DNA from: an uncultured Bacteroidota bacterium
GTDB taxonomy: Bacteria; Bacteroidota; Bacteroidia; Chitinophagales; Chitinophagaceae
Length of the DNA stretch: 48,173 nucleotides
Assembly: GCA_903938445.1 (NCBI GenBank)
Contig: CAJADG010000044.1
Coordinates: 1-48,173, forward strand
Reading direction: 5' to 3'
Shown here: positions 35,884 through 42,947 of the stretch, piece by piece
Numbering within the stretch: the first letter of the stretch is position 1
Layout: every line of letters begins with the position of its first letter
Translations under genes and position numbers: made by a program
The notes under the pieces: generated by a model
Told to the model about the DNA's origin: nothing
The model's database searches: none
Seen by the model: the letters and a program-made list of their open reading frames with translations, nothing else

Positions 35884-36864
35884 ATGATCTCAAAGAAAAT
35901 GGGTTTTTCAGCTTTGTTATTGGCCTTAATTATAGGGCTAAGTAGTTGGGGTTTTTTGGTACACCGCACCGTAAATCAATTGGCTATTTATAGTTTACCG
36001 GCTCCATTGCAATCGTATTTTCATAATGAAATGACCTATTTAGTGGAGAATGCGCCAAGGCCTGATATTCGTCGAAATACGGATAAAACGGAAGACACCA
36101 AGCATTTCATTGACTTGGAAATGTTTGGACCAAAAGCTGCCTATGACATGCCAATGGACTGGGAATCTGCTGTGAAAAAGTACGGGGTAGATAGTTTAAA
36201 AAAGTATGGTTGGGGGCCTTACAATGCAATGATGCAAATGGAGCATTTGACCCAAGCCTTTAAGTCAAAAGACAAGGACAGTATCTTATTTTATGCTGCA
36301 GATTTAGGGCATTATATCGGCGACTTGCATGTTCCTTTACATACTACTACAAACTATGATGGTCAATTGACTGGCCAAAAAGGATTGCATGGTTTATGGG
36401 AGTCTTATATCCCTGAATTGAATTTGAATGACTATGATTTATACAGTAAGCATACGGCAGTATATTTAAAAAATCCGGCTGAGGCTTTATGGAAAGATAT
36501 CAGAAAAGCGAATGCATTATTGCCCGAAATGTTCGCCAAAGAGACTAAGCTTACTGCCAAATTTACTCCAGAAACCAAGTATAAAACCATGGTTCGTTAT
36601 GGTAAAGAAACAAAGGCGTACACCAAGGAATTTGCTGAGGCTTACGCAATGGAGTTAGGCCCAACGATCAACGGGCAGTTAATTGCCTCTGCAAATTTAC
36701 TATCCGACTTCTGGTTTACAGCATGGGTAAATGCGGGTAAACCTGATTTGGGCAGCTCAAGAAGCATTTCCAATCAACTTGAAGTAGAATTAAAATCTTA
36801 TCAATCTAATCAATTGATAAAGAATAGTTTATTGTTATCAAAAAAAGTAAAATCGCAGGATTAA
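35884..36864 (+). CDS. Zinc-dependent phospholipase C / S1-P1 nuclease-like secreted protein
   Basis: The fold has a three-zinc site built from an N-terminal Trp and several His/Asp residues. The protein starts with a signal-peptide-like helix (about 1-20) followed by SSWGFLVHRTVNQLA, carrying the Trp and first His. APRPDIRR and TKHFIDLEMF come next, then the core zinc motif DLGHYIGDLHVPLHTTTNYDG and GLHGLWES. Length is 326 residues. Such proteins in Bacteroidota are exported and may degrade phospholipids or nucleic acids; the substrate cannot be chosen from sequence. The stop overlaps the convergent FAD-protein stop by 4 bases. Confidence 0.85.
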   Translation: MISKKMGFSALLLALIIGLSSWGFLVHRTVNQLAIYSLPAPLQSYFHNEMTYLVENAPRPDIRRNTDKTEDTKHFIDLEMFGPKAAYDMPMDWESAVKKYGVDSLKKYGWGPYNAMMQMEHLTQAFKSKDKDSILFYAADLGHYIGDLHVPLHTTTNYDGQLTGQKGLHGLWESYIPELNLNDYDLYSKHTAVYLKNPAEALWKDIRKANALLPEMFAKETKLTAKFTPETKYKTMVRYGKETKAYTKEFAEAYAMELGPTINGQLIASANLLSDFWFTAWVNAGKPDLGSSRSISNQLEVELKSYQSNQLIKNSLLLSKKVKSQD

Positions 36865-38471
36865 TAACCCAGCTGATTCGCAATTACTTGTGCTAGTTTT
36901 TGGCCATCCATAGCGGCGCTCACGATACCTCCCGCATAACCAGCACCTTCGCCGCATGGGTAAAGGTTAGATAATTGAGGGTGTTGATAGGACTCCGGAT
37001 CTCTTGGGATGCGAACTGGGGAGGAAGTTCTGCTTTCGGTGGCAACCACTATTGCATCATTTGTATAGTAACCTTTCATTTTTTTGCCAAAAGCTTTAAA
37101 TCCTTCCTGTAATGTATTGCGCACAAAGTCAGGTAAAATATTGCTCATATCTGCACTTTGAAGTCCAGGGAGGTAGCTAGCATCGGGCAATTCCTTTGAG
37201 ATTTTATGGGTGCAAAAATCTACTAATCTTGATGCAGGGGCAATTTGTTTTCCACCGCCAAATTCAAATGATTTTTGTTCTAAAACTTTTTGAAAATCAA
37301 GTAATAGAAGTGGGTTATTTAAATTAATAATTGAATTATTATTGTTCTTATTATTTCTTGATTTGGTCAAATATTCAGCAGCTGTTTCGAGGTCAATTTG
37401 CACCACCATGCCACTATTGGCGAAAGCATTATCCCTTTTACTTGGACTCCAGCCGTTTACTACAATCTCGCCAGGGGCGGTTGCGGCAGGGGCTATAATA
37501 CCACCTGGACACATACAAAAACTAAACACCCCTCTGTCATTTACCTGCTCCACCAGACTGTAGGAAGCTGGGGGCAAATGAGGGCCTCTCACTGCACAAT
37601 GATATTGAATGGCGTCTACAATGGATTGGGGGTGTTCAACACGAACCCCTAGCGCAAAAGGCTTCGCTTCGATCAAAATACCTTTTTCATAAAAAAGGCT
37701 AAAAATGTCACGAGCCGAATGGCCGGTGGCTAATAAAACGGCCAGAGTTGGAAATCGGTCTCCATCGGCGGTAATGACTTCTTTGATCCTCCCTTTTTCA
37801 ATTACCAGGTCAACAAGTTTTTTTTCAAATAAGACCTTCCCTCCGCTTTGCTCAATTTGATTCCGCATGGCGGTAATAATATGAGGTAGTTTATTCGTTC
37901 CTATATGGGGATGTGCTTCATATAAAATGCGCTCATCGGCGCCAAACTGGTAAAATAGTCTAAGAATCTTATTGATGCTTCCGCGTTTGTTGCTACGAGT
38001 ATATAATTTCCCATCACTATAGGTCCCCGCACCGCCTTCCCCAAAGCAATAATTACTTTCTGGATTAACGATACCTTCCTTATTTAATTTGGCTAAATCT
38101 CTGCGTCTTGAACGCACATCTTTACCCCTTTCTAATACGATTGGTCTAATTCCTAATTGGATGCATTCGAGGGCTGCAAATAGGCCAGCTGGGCCTGCGC
38201 CAATAATAATGACTTCTTTGGCATTTACCGGTAAGGTTGGGAAAATAATTTCTTCGTTATACCGATTACTTGGCGACTCATTTATAAAAACAAATAAACT
38301 AAGGTTAATCCATATTTGTTGACGACTTCGGGCATCAATGGATTGTTTTAAAACATGGTAGCCGGAAATGGATTCTGGAGTCTCCCCAAGGGCTTGGGCT
38401 ATTACTAAAATTAAGAGGGAAGCGTTGGCTGCTTCCTCTGGCTTTACACGAAGTTGAATTTGTTTTTGCAT
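36861..38471 (-). CDS. FAD-dependent dehydrogenase (COG2509 family)
   Basis: This is a 536-residue cytoplasmic flavoprotein of unknown substrate. A roughly 85-residue N-terminal domain precedes the dinucleotide-binding motif VIIIGAGPAGLFAALE (about 88-103). Family motifs follow: YCFGEGGAGTYSDGKLYTR, HIGTNKLP, LATGHSARDIF, GVRVEHPQ and FSFCMCPGG. A C-terminal NLYPCGEGAGYAGGIVSAAMDG completes the FAD site. An Asn-rich stretch (NKNNNNSIINLNN, about 372-384) looks like an inserted loop. No signal peptide is present. It is a single-gene unit, convergent with the preceding phospholipase-like gene. Confidence 0.88.
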   Translation of the reverse strand: MQKQIQLRVKPEEAANASLLILVIAQALGETPESISGYHVLKQSIDARSRQQIWINLSLFVFINESPSNRYNEEIIFPTLPVNAKEVIIIGAGPAGLFAALECIQLGIRPIVLERGKDVRSRRRDLAKLNKEGIVNPESNYCFGEGGAGTYSDGKLYTRSNKRGSINKILRLFYQFGADERILYEAHPHIGTNKLPHIITAMRNQIEQSGGKVLFEKKLVDLVIEKGRIKEVITADGDRFPTLAVLLATGHSARDIFSLFYEKGILIEAKPFALGVRVEHPQSIVDAIQYHCAVRGPHLPPASYSLVEQVNDRGVFSFCMCPGGIIAPAATAPGEIVVNGWSPSKRDNAFANSGMVVQIDLETAAEYLTKSRNNKNNNNSIINLNNPLLLLDFQKVLEQKSFEFGGGKQIAPASRLVDFCTHKISKELPDASYLPGLQSADMSNILPDFVRNTLQEGFKAFGKKMKGYYTNDAIVVATESRTSSPVRIPRDPESYQHPQLSNLYPCGEGAGYAGGIVSAAMDGQKLAQVIANQLGY

Positions 38472-38506
38472 GGGTTAGGTTTTTATCCTAAAAATTGCTT
38501 GAACCT

Positions 38507-38537
38507 AAAAAAAGCCCGCCTAAAATAGACTGGCTTT
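38507..38537 (-). terminator. Terminator of the DUF3127 gene
   Basis: On the minus strand, stem AAAGCC / GGCTTT with a small internal loop runs into seven U. It lies 18 bases after the DUF3127 stop. Confidence 0.75.
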
Positions 38538-38554
38538 ATATTGATTAATTTTTA

Positions 38555-38926
38555 TTAAAATGGCAAATCATCCCCAGAATCACCTGGAGGCATATCAAAG
38601 TAGCTATTATCAGTTGGGGCAGTGTCTCCACCTAATGAAACAGCCTCCATTCTCCAAGCATCTAAATTGGTGATATAGTTATCTTTTCCGTCCTTATTCC
38701 ATTTAGAACCTTTAATATTGAAAAGCACTTTTACAGTATCGCCAAGGTTAAAGCGGTCAGGCATCGTTGTTCTGTCTTGAACACACTGGAATTTTACATA
38801 ATTAGTGATCAATTTACCATTGATATCATCGGATTTTTCTATAACAAATTCTCTTGTTTTAAAGGTTTCTTTTCTTTGAACAGTATCATATTTTGCTATT
38901 AATTTACCTGTTAGTTCGTAGCTCAT
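38555..38926 (-). CDS. DUF3127 protein with SSB-like acidic C-terminus
   Basis: This 123-residue protein belongs to DUF3127, common in Bacteroidota and of unknown function. I start at ATG 38926 (MSYELTGKLIAKYDTV); the longer frame adds 14 residues not seen in the family. The body (about 1-95) is beta-rich and OB-fold-like, with KTREFVIEK, YVKFQCVQDR, FNLGDTVKVLFNIKG and YITNLDAWRMEAV. A disordered tail ends GDDLPF, closely resembling the DDDIPF tip by which single-stranded DNA-binding proteins recruit partners. The gene is divergent from dnaA. DNA binding is an inference. Confidence 0.85.
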   Translation of the reverse strand: MSYELTGKLIAKYDTVQRKETFKTREFVIEKSDDINGKLITNYVKFQCVQDRTTMPDRFNLGDTVKVLFNIKGSKWNKDGKDNYITNLDAWRMEAVSLGGDTAPTDNSYFDMPPGDSGDDLPF

Positions 38927-39034
38927 AATTATATATTTAAGTGGGTAAAGGTAGGATTTAATCCCCAAATCTCGGCGCTAACGATACAGATGCAAATGGT
39001 CATTCGTTTTTCGAAATAATTTCTTTTAAAAAAT

Positions 39035-39043
39035 AGTGGATAA
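39035..39043 (-). promoter_or_regulatory. DnaA-box-like site
   Basis: TTATCCACT differs from the consensus TTATCCACA at the last base. It lies about 230 bases before the dnaA start, where autoregulation by DnaA is known in other bacteria. Confidence 0.4.
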
Positions 39044-39165
39044 ACTTTCTTTTTATTAGAATTTGAGCTATCTTGAACGCCTGATAATTTGATTGAAAAG
39101 CAAGAAGACCAAGTGTTTTTGAGACATGTAAAAAAAACCAAATAAAAAAGTTTTTTTTTCAACAA

Positions 39166-39173
39166 TAGTTTTG
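39166..39173 (+). promoter_or_regulatory. Possible dnaA promoter box TAGTTTTG
   Basis: It matches TAnnTTTG and would give an unusually long leader of about 90 bases that includes the 7-bp inverted repeat at 39186-39208. No TTG is seen at -33, where there is a T-tract. Confidence 0.35.
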
Positions 39174-39269
39174 AATATTCGCAGTCTGATTAACAATTCG
39201 ATAATCAGGGCAGAGGCAAGAAAAGAGTAGAATTATCTTATTTCACTATATAAAGGGTTCGTAAGTAAA

Positions 39270-40697
39270 ATGGCTAAAAGTGCAGATTTAATTTGGAGCA
39301 ATTGTTTAAAGATCATTAAAGATATTGTCGAATGGCAGCACTTTAAGACATGGTTCGAACCAATTCAGCCAGTAGACTTGAAGGAGAATGTTTTAATGAT
39401 TCAAGTTCCAAGCCAATTCTTTTATGAATACATAGAAGAACATTATGTGAACTTATTAGCTAAAACTTTAAAACGTGAATTAGGAAAAGAAGCAAGATTA
39501 GAATACCGCATCATGGTGGACAGCGGTAACAATAAAAAAGGTTCCATGGATGTGCCTGCTAGTGGCATGAAGACATACAATAACAATGAGATGAATTTCC
39601 CATTGGTAATTGACAATCCAGTAAAGAATCCATTTGTGATTCCAGGATTGAAGAAAATGCAAATTGATCCTCAGTTAAATCATAATTATACATTTGATTC
39701 TTTTATTGAAGGGGATTGTAATAGGGTAGCACGCAGAGCTGGTAAAACAGTGGCTGAAAAGCCAGGTGCTAATTCATTTAATCCATTGGTTATTTATGGT
39801 GGAGTAGGTTTGGGTAAAACACACTTGGCTCAGGCCATTGGGAATGACGTTAAACGTGTTCATCCCAATAAGGTGGTTTTATATGTGAGTTCTGAGAAAT
39901 TTATTAATCAGTTCCAAGATCATAGTCGCAACAATGCAATCAATGACTTTATACATTTCTATCAATTAATTGATGTTTTGATTATTGATGACGTTCAATT
40001 CTTTAATCGTGCAGAAAAATCTCAGGATGCATTTTTCGCCATCTTTAACCACTTACATCAAAGTGGAAAGCAGTTGGTGTTAACTTCTGATAAAGCACCT
40101 AAGGATTTGGAAGGATTGCAAGAGCGTTTATTAAGCCGTTTCCGTTGGGGTTTAAGTGCTGACATTCAAGTGCCAGACTACGAAACACGTATTGAGATAT
40201 TAGAGAAAAAGATGAAGGCAGATGGTTTAGAAATGCCTAAGGAAGTAGTGAAGTATGTTGCGTATAATATCAATACCAATGTTAGAGAATTAGAAGGGGC
40301 GTTAATATCCTTATTAGCACAGTCTTCATTGAATAAGAAAGAGATTGACGTTGAGTTAGCCAAGAAAGTGTTACGCAACTTCGTGAAAACAAGTAGCAAA
40401 GAAATTACAATCGATGCTATCCAAAAAATGGTTTGTGAGTTCTTTGAAGTGCCTTATGATAAGTTATTGCAAAAAACGCGTAAACGCGAAATTGTACAAG
40501 CTCGTCAGATTACGATGTATTTAGCTAAAGCATTTACTAAGAATTCATTAAAGACAATAGGAGAGCATTTTGGTGGTCGAGATCATACTACAGTAATTCA
40601 CTCTTGTCAAACAGTGAAAGACTTGATGGACACTGATTCCATGTTCCGCGAAAATGTAATGGAGCTTACTCAAAAAGTACAGTTAGCAGCTATGTAA
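39270..40697 (+). CDS. dnaA: Chromosomal replication initiator protein DnaA
   Basis: DnaA opens the replication origin. The 475-residue protein has domain I (about 1-85), a short variable linker, and the AAA+ domain. Walker A is GGVGLGKT (177-184), Walker B is LIIDDVQFF, and the arginine-finger region is LLSRFRWGL. The DNA-binding domain IV ends in GGRDHTTVIHSCQTV. The length is normal. It is preceded by a 343-base regulatory region and closed by a strong terminator. dnaN, gyrB or recF are not adjacent, so this is not the classical dnaA-dnaN locus. Confidence 0.97.
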   Translation: MAKSADLIWSNCLKIIKDIVEWQHFKTWFEPIQPVDLKENVLMIQVPSQFFYEYIEEHYVNLLAKTLKRELGKEARLEYRIMVDSGNNKKGSMDVPASGMKTYNNNEMNFPLVIDNPVKNPFVIPGLKKMQIDPQLNHNYTFDSFIEGDCNRVARRAGKTVAEKPGANSFNPLVIYGGVGLGKTHLAQAIGNDVKRVHPNKVVLYVSSEKFINQFQDHSRNNAINDFIHFYQLIDVLIIDDVQFFNRAEKSQDAFFAIFNHLHQSGKQLVLTSDKAPKDLEGLQERLLSRFRWGLSADIQVPDYETRIEILEKKMKADGLEMPKEVVKYVAYNINTNVRELEGALISLLAQSSLNKKEIDVELAKKVLRNFVKTSSKEITIDAIQKMVCEFFEVPYDKLLQKTRKREIVQARQITMYLAKAFTKNSLKTIGEHFGGRDHTTVIHSCQTVKDLMDTDSMFRENVMELTQKVQLAAM

Positions 40698-40741
40698 TTC
40701 GGGCTTAAGCCAATGAAACATCATAGTTTATAAAGATATAG

Positions 40742-40782
40742 GTCCGGATTAAACTTTATTTAGTTTATTCCGGACTTTTTTT
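40742..40782 (+). terminator. Terminator of dnaA
   Basis: Stem GTCCGGA-T-TAAACT / AGTTTA-T-TCCGGAC (13 pairs with one T-T mismatch) has a 6-base loop and is followed by seven T. Confidence 0.93.
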
Positions 40783-40804
40783 AGGAATTTAACGAATCAG
40801 TGCT

Positions 40805-40812
40805 TATTTTTG
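40805..40812 (+). promoter_or_regulatory. -7 box TATTTTTG before tRNA-Ser
   Basis: It matches TAnnTTTG, 23 bases before the mature 5' end of tRNA-Ser. It may drive both tRNA genes. Confidence 0.5.
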
Positions 40813-40834
40813 CACCCCTCGAAAGAGGTTCGGA

Positions 40835-40923
40835 GGAGAGGTGGATGAGTGGCTGAAATCAGTAGTTTGCTAAACTGCCGTACGGGTTAAACTGTACCAA
40901 GGGTTCGAATCCCTTCCTCTCCG
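40835..40923 (+). tRNA. tRNA-Ser (anticodon GCT)
   Basis: The acceptor arms GGAGAGG (40835-40841) and CCTCTCC (40916-40922) pair perfectly. The anticodon stem GTAGT / ACTGC closes the loop TTGCTAA with anticodon GCT (serine AGC/AGU). A long variable arm typical of class II tRNA-Ser follows (around CGTACGGG to TGTACC), then the T-arm GGG-TTCGAAT-CCC. The discriminator base is G at 40923. CCA is not encoded. Confidence 0.95.
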
Positions 40924-40994
40924 CACTTAGTTCTTTTTGTTCTTATTTGAAATGTAACCGGTTAACAATATTTATAGCGTAAGTTATAATGGAA

Positions 40995-41068
<74 letters not shown>

Positions 41069-41071
41069 CAA

Positions 41072-41100
41072 AAAAGTCAGTAGCAATACTGGCTTTTTTT
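41072..41100 (+). terminator. Terminator after the tRNA genes
   Basis: Stem AAGTCAGTA / TACTGGCTT (one G-T pair) has a GCAA tetraloop and is followed by several T. Confidence 0.9.
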
Positions 41101-41107
41101 ATGCCCC

Positions 41108-41226
41108 TACCTCAAGAGAATTTGCCGAAGGCATCGCACAGGAAAAATTCATAAACACAAGCTCGCTTGATGTTTTAAATTTTGATCTGTGCTCAACATT
41201 GCGAAGCAATGAATGCTCTTGAGGTA
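41108..41226. repeat. Multi-arm palindromic element (cloverleaf-like)
   Basis: An 11-bp closing stem (TACCTCAAGAG at 41108-41118 with 41216-41226) encloses several nested arms. These are TGCC-GAA-GGCA (41123-41133), GCACAG with CTGTGC (41136-41141 and 41187-41192), AAACA-CAAG-CTCG-CTTG-A-TGTTT (41153-41175) and CATTGC-GAA-GCAATG (41197-41211). The regular nesting and two GAA triloops are unlike random AT-rich spacer. It may be a REP/MITE-type element or a structured RNA. Confidence 0.7.
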
Positions 41227-41251
41227 AACTTAACGGTATAAATAAAAATTA

Positions 41252-41272
41252 GTCGGGAAGACAGTATTCAAA
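41252..41272 (-). repeat. Inverted partial copy of the tRNA-Pro 3' end
   Basis: Read on the minus strand, these 21 bases match tRNA-Pro positions 41049-41069 (T-loop through acceptor stem) at 19 of 21 positions, including an unbroken CTGTCTTCCCGAC. It is too short to be a tRNA itself. Confidence 0.8.
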
Positions 41273-41294
41273 CAACTGACGCATTTTGCACCAC

Positions 41295-41337
41295 CCACTT
41301 TAGGATCAGCGACCGAAGGGAGCTAATCCTAAAGTGG
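41295..41337. repeat. 12-bp perfect inverted repeat
   Basis: CCACTTTAGGAT (41295-41306) and ATCCTAAAGTGG (41326-41337) enclose a GC-richer 19-base loop with an inner AGC / GCT pairing. No T-tract follows, so it is not a simple terminator. Confidence 0.8.
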
Positions 41338-41390
41338 CGTTCAGCGACGGCAATCAATAAAATCCTATCTTAGTTCAAATAAATTTTACA

Positions 41391-41961
41391 ATGCAACTCT
41401 ATCAAGACCAACAATTTGAAAATATTGATTACACTATTAATTTTTTATCAAAAGGAGAGTATGAAAACTGTAGTTTTATAAATTGTAATTTTTCAAGTAC
41501 AGATTTATCTCATTTCACATTTATAGATTGTTTGTTTGAAAACTCAAACTTAAGCTTGGTAAAAATAAGTAACACTATTTTAAGAGATATAAAAATTTAA
41601 GGGCTCTAAAATGATCGGCATTCAATTTAGTGATGCCAATGCTTTTGGCCTTTCCTTTACATTTGAAGATTGTATTTTAACCAATGCTTCTTTCTATAAA
41701 AATAAAATTAAAAAAACAAAGTTTATTAACACTAAATTAAATGAAGTTGATTTTTCAGAAACTGATTTAAGCGAATCTGTTTTCGATAATTGTGATTTAT
41801 CCGCCGCTATATTTTCATTCACTCATTTAGAACGCACTGATCTTAGAACTTCATATAATTATTCGATTGATATTGAAAATAATAAAATCAAAAAGTCAAA
41901 ACATAGTGTTCATCAATTGGTTGGTTTGCTTGATAAATTTCAAATAACAGTTGAAAACTAA
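41391..41961 (+). pseudogene. Pentapeptide-repeat protein, interrupted by a frameshift
   Basis: Two adjacent frames (41391-41600 and 41611-41961) encode the halves of one pentapeptide-repeat protein. The first half reads YENCSFINCNFSSTDLSHF and the second reads FINTKLNEVDFSETDLSESVF, both with the A(D/N)LxX right-handed helix pattern. Dropping one A from the A5 tract at 41591-41595 joins them in frame (RDIKFKGSKMIGI) into about 189 residues, the usual size of this family. Either the gene is recently broken or the extra base is a sequencing error. Some family members mimic DNA and protect gyrase; no such role can be claimed here. The end overlaps the next minus-strand gene by 4 bases. Confidence 0.85.
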
Positions 41962-42485
41962 TTTACTTTTATAAATTTGATTGCTTCTATGAATTGAAGT
42001 GATTCAACTTTTAATATATAGTTGCCTGCACTTAGTTCAGCCACATTTAATGGCAATCCTTGAAAAATTTGATAACCTGTTACCTGTTTTGTTTTTATGA
42101 TATACCCCTCCGGATTCCAAATGCTAATCGTGAAAATTTCATGAAGGGGCGGGGTATTAGTGAATTTCAATTTTGATATAAATCTTACAGGATTTGGATA
42201 AAATTGAAGACCTAATGTATTTATTTTTTGATCAATAGTACAGTTGACTGCAAATTCTCCAGTATTGGGCAACATCTTCAGTAATGCAATGCCAGATTGA
42301 AGATCAATGCAGGACGCTTTACTCGTAAAGTTAACGGCACTTGCATTGCTGCTTGTATTTAAAAAATTGCCCATACTACTAAAAATATATACTTGACCTT
42401 TTGTAATACTAAAATAAAAGAGAAGTATAAAAGTTAGGATACTTTTTAAATATAGTTTTTTTAAATCTGTTAATTGATTATACAT
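41958..42485 (-). CDS. Small secreted protein with T9SS type A sorting domain
   Basis: The 175-residue protein has a hydrophobic export signal after a charged start (hydrophobic core at about 14-28, then ITKGQ). The last 85 residues match the type A T9SS sorting domain: FYPNPVRFISKLKF, IWNPEGYIIKTKQV, and the terminal LSAGNYILKVES...FIKVN. Between them is only a short Ser/Asn-rich segment, so there is almost no passenger domain. It should be exported through the SprA translocon. The gene is the last of three minus-strand envelope genes. Function of the mature part is unknown. Confidence 0.85.
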   Translation of the reverse strand: MYNQLTDLKKLYLKSILTFILLFYFSITKGQVYIFSSMGNFLNTSSNASAVNFTSKASCIDLQSGIALLKMLPNTGEFAVNCTIDQKINTLGLQFYPNPVRFISKLKFTNTPPLHEIFTISIWNPEGYIIKTKQVTGYQIFQGLPLNVAELSAGNYILKVESLQFIEAIKFIKVN

Positions 42486-42505
42486 AATAAATACAATGTA
42501 GCTTA

Positions 42506-42937
42506 CTATTTTTGTGTGCTAAAAAACAATCTAGTTTTAGTATTGTTTTTGTTATAATTCATAATCATATTTTTTTGACCTATACTTTCAATTTCATAGT
42601 TATAGGTACTTGGGTTTCCACTATTTGTTTTGGCTTGAACACTTATTACTAAAGAACTATCTGTTTTAATAATTTCATAAATGCCTATGAGTCCATCCGA
42701 ATCAGATGTGGCTAAATTTTTAAGATAATTTATAAAATAAGTAGGTTGTCCTAAGTAAGTTCTATTCGTAACAGTTGATCCTGAGATATTCTGTGAATAA
42801 TCTAAATACCAAGTTTTGTCTGCGATAAGTTGGTATGCTAAGTTTACTTCTATGTCCTTATCTTCTTTATGGCAAGCAATTAAAATAGTTGAAATTATAA
42901 TAAAATAGATGAATATATTATAAAATGATGTTTTCAT
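42506..42937 (-). CDS. Putative outer-membrane or periplasmic lipoprotein
   Basis: This is a 143-residue protein with a lipoprotein signal peptide. A hydrophobic segment (about 7-20) ends in the lipobox LIAC with Cys at about residue 22, followed by charged HKEDKD. The mature part has a lipocalin-like look (DKTWYLDYSQNISG, YEIIKTDSSLVISVQ, TRLFF at the end), common in small Bacteroidota lipoproteins. I do not recognise a specific family. It sits 20 bases upstream of the T9SS-sorted gene and 10 downstream of the barrel gene, so the three are probably one transcript. Confidence 0.75.
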   Translation of the reverse strand: MKTSFYNIFIYFIIISTILIACHKEDKDIEVNLAYQLIADKTWYLDYSQNISGSTVTNRTYLGQPTYFINYLKNLATSDSDGLIGIYEIIKTDSSLVISVQAKTNSGNPSTYNYEIESIGQKNMIMNYNKNNTKTRLFFSTQK

Positions 42938-42947
42938 ATATTTATGT

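Larger units (their letters stand above)
38927..39269. promoter_or_regulatory. Intergenic region upstream of dnaA
   Basis: This 343-base gene-free stretch separates DUF3127 from dnaA. It holds one DnaA-box-like site on the minus strand (39035-39043, TTATCCACT, 8 of 9 to TTATCCACA) and A/T-tracts around 39129-39160. A promoter box TAGTTTTG is at 39166-39173. An inverted repeat CTGATTA / TAATCAG (39186-39192 and 39202-39208) lies in the predicted dnaA leader. I see no cluster of DnaA boxes, so I would not call it an origin. Confidence 0.5.
41069..41390. other. Structured gene-free region after tRNA-Pro
   Basis: This 322-base stretch holds, in order, a terminator (41072-41100) and a multi-arm palindromic element (41108-41226). 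An inverted near-copy of the tRNA-Pro 3' end (41252-41272) and a 12-bp perfect inverted repeat (41295-41337) follow. An open frame crossing the tRNA and the element (40989-41222) is not believable as a gene. The dense hairpins suggest repeat-derived or mobile DNA next to a tRNA insertion point. Confidence 0.7.

Noticed and set aside
38929..39165. 78-codon minus-strand frame upstream of dnaA
   Set aside because: Composition is that of AT-rich spacer translated by chance, with poly-Lys/Phe runs from A/T-tracts. It overlaps the DUF3127 start and lacks any recognisable feature.
38927..39269. Replication origin upstream of dnaA
   Set aside because: Only one degenerate DnaA box is visible, with no cluster and no dnaN or gidA neighbour.
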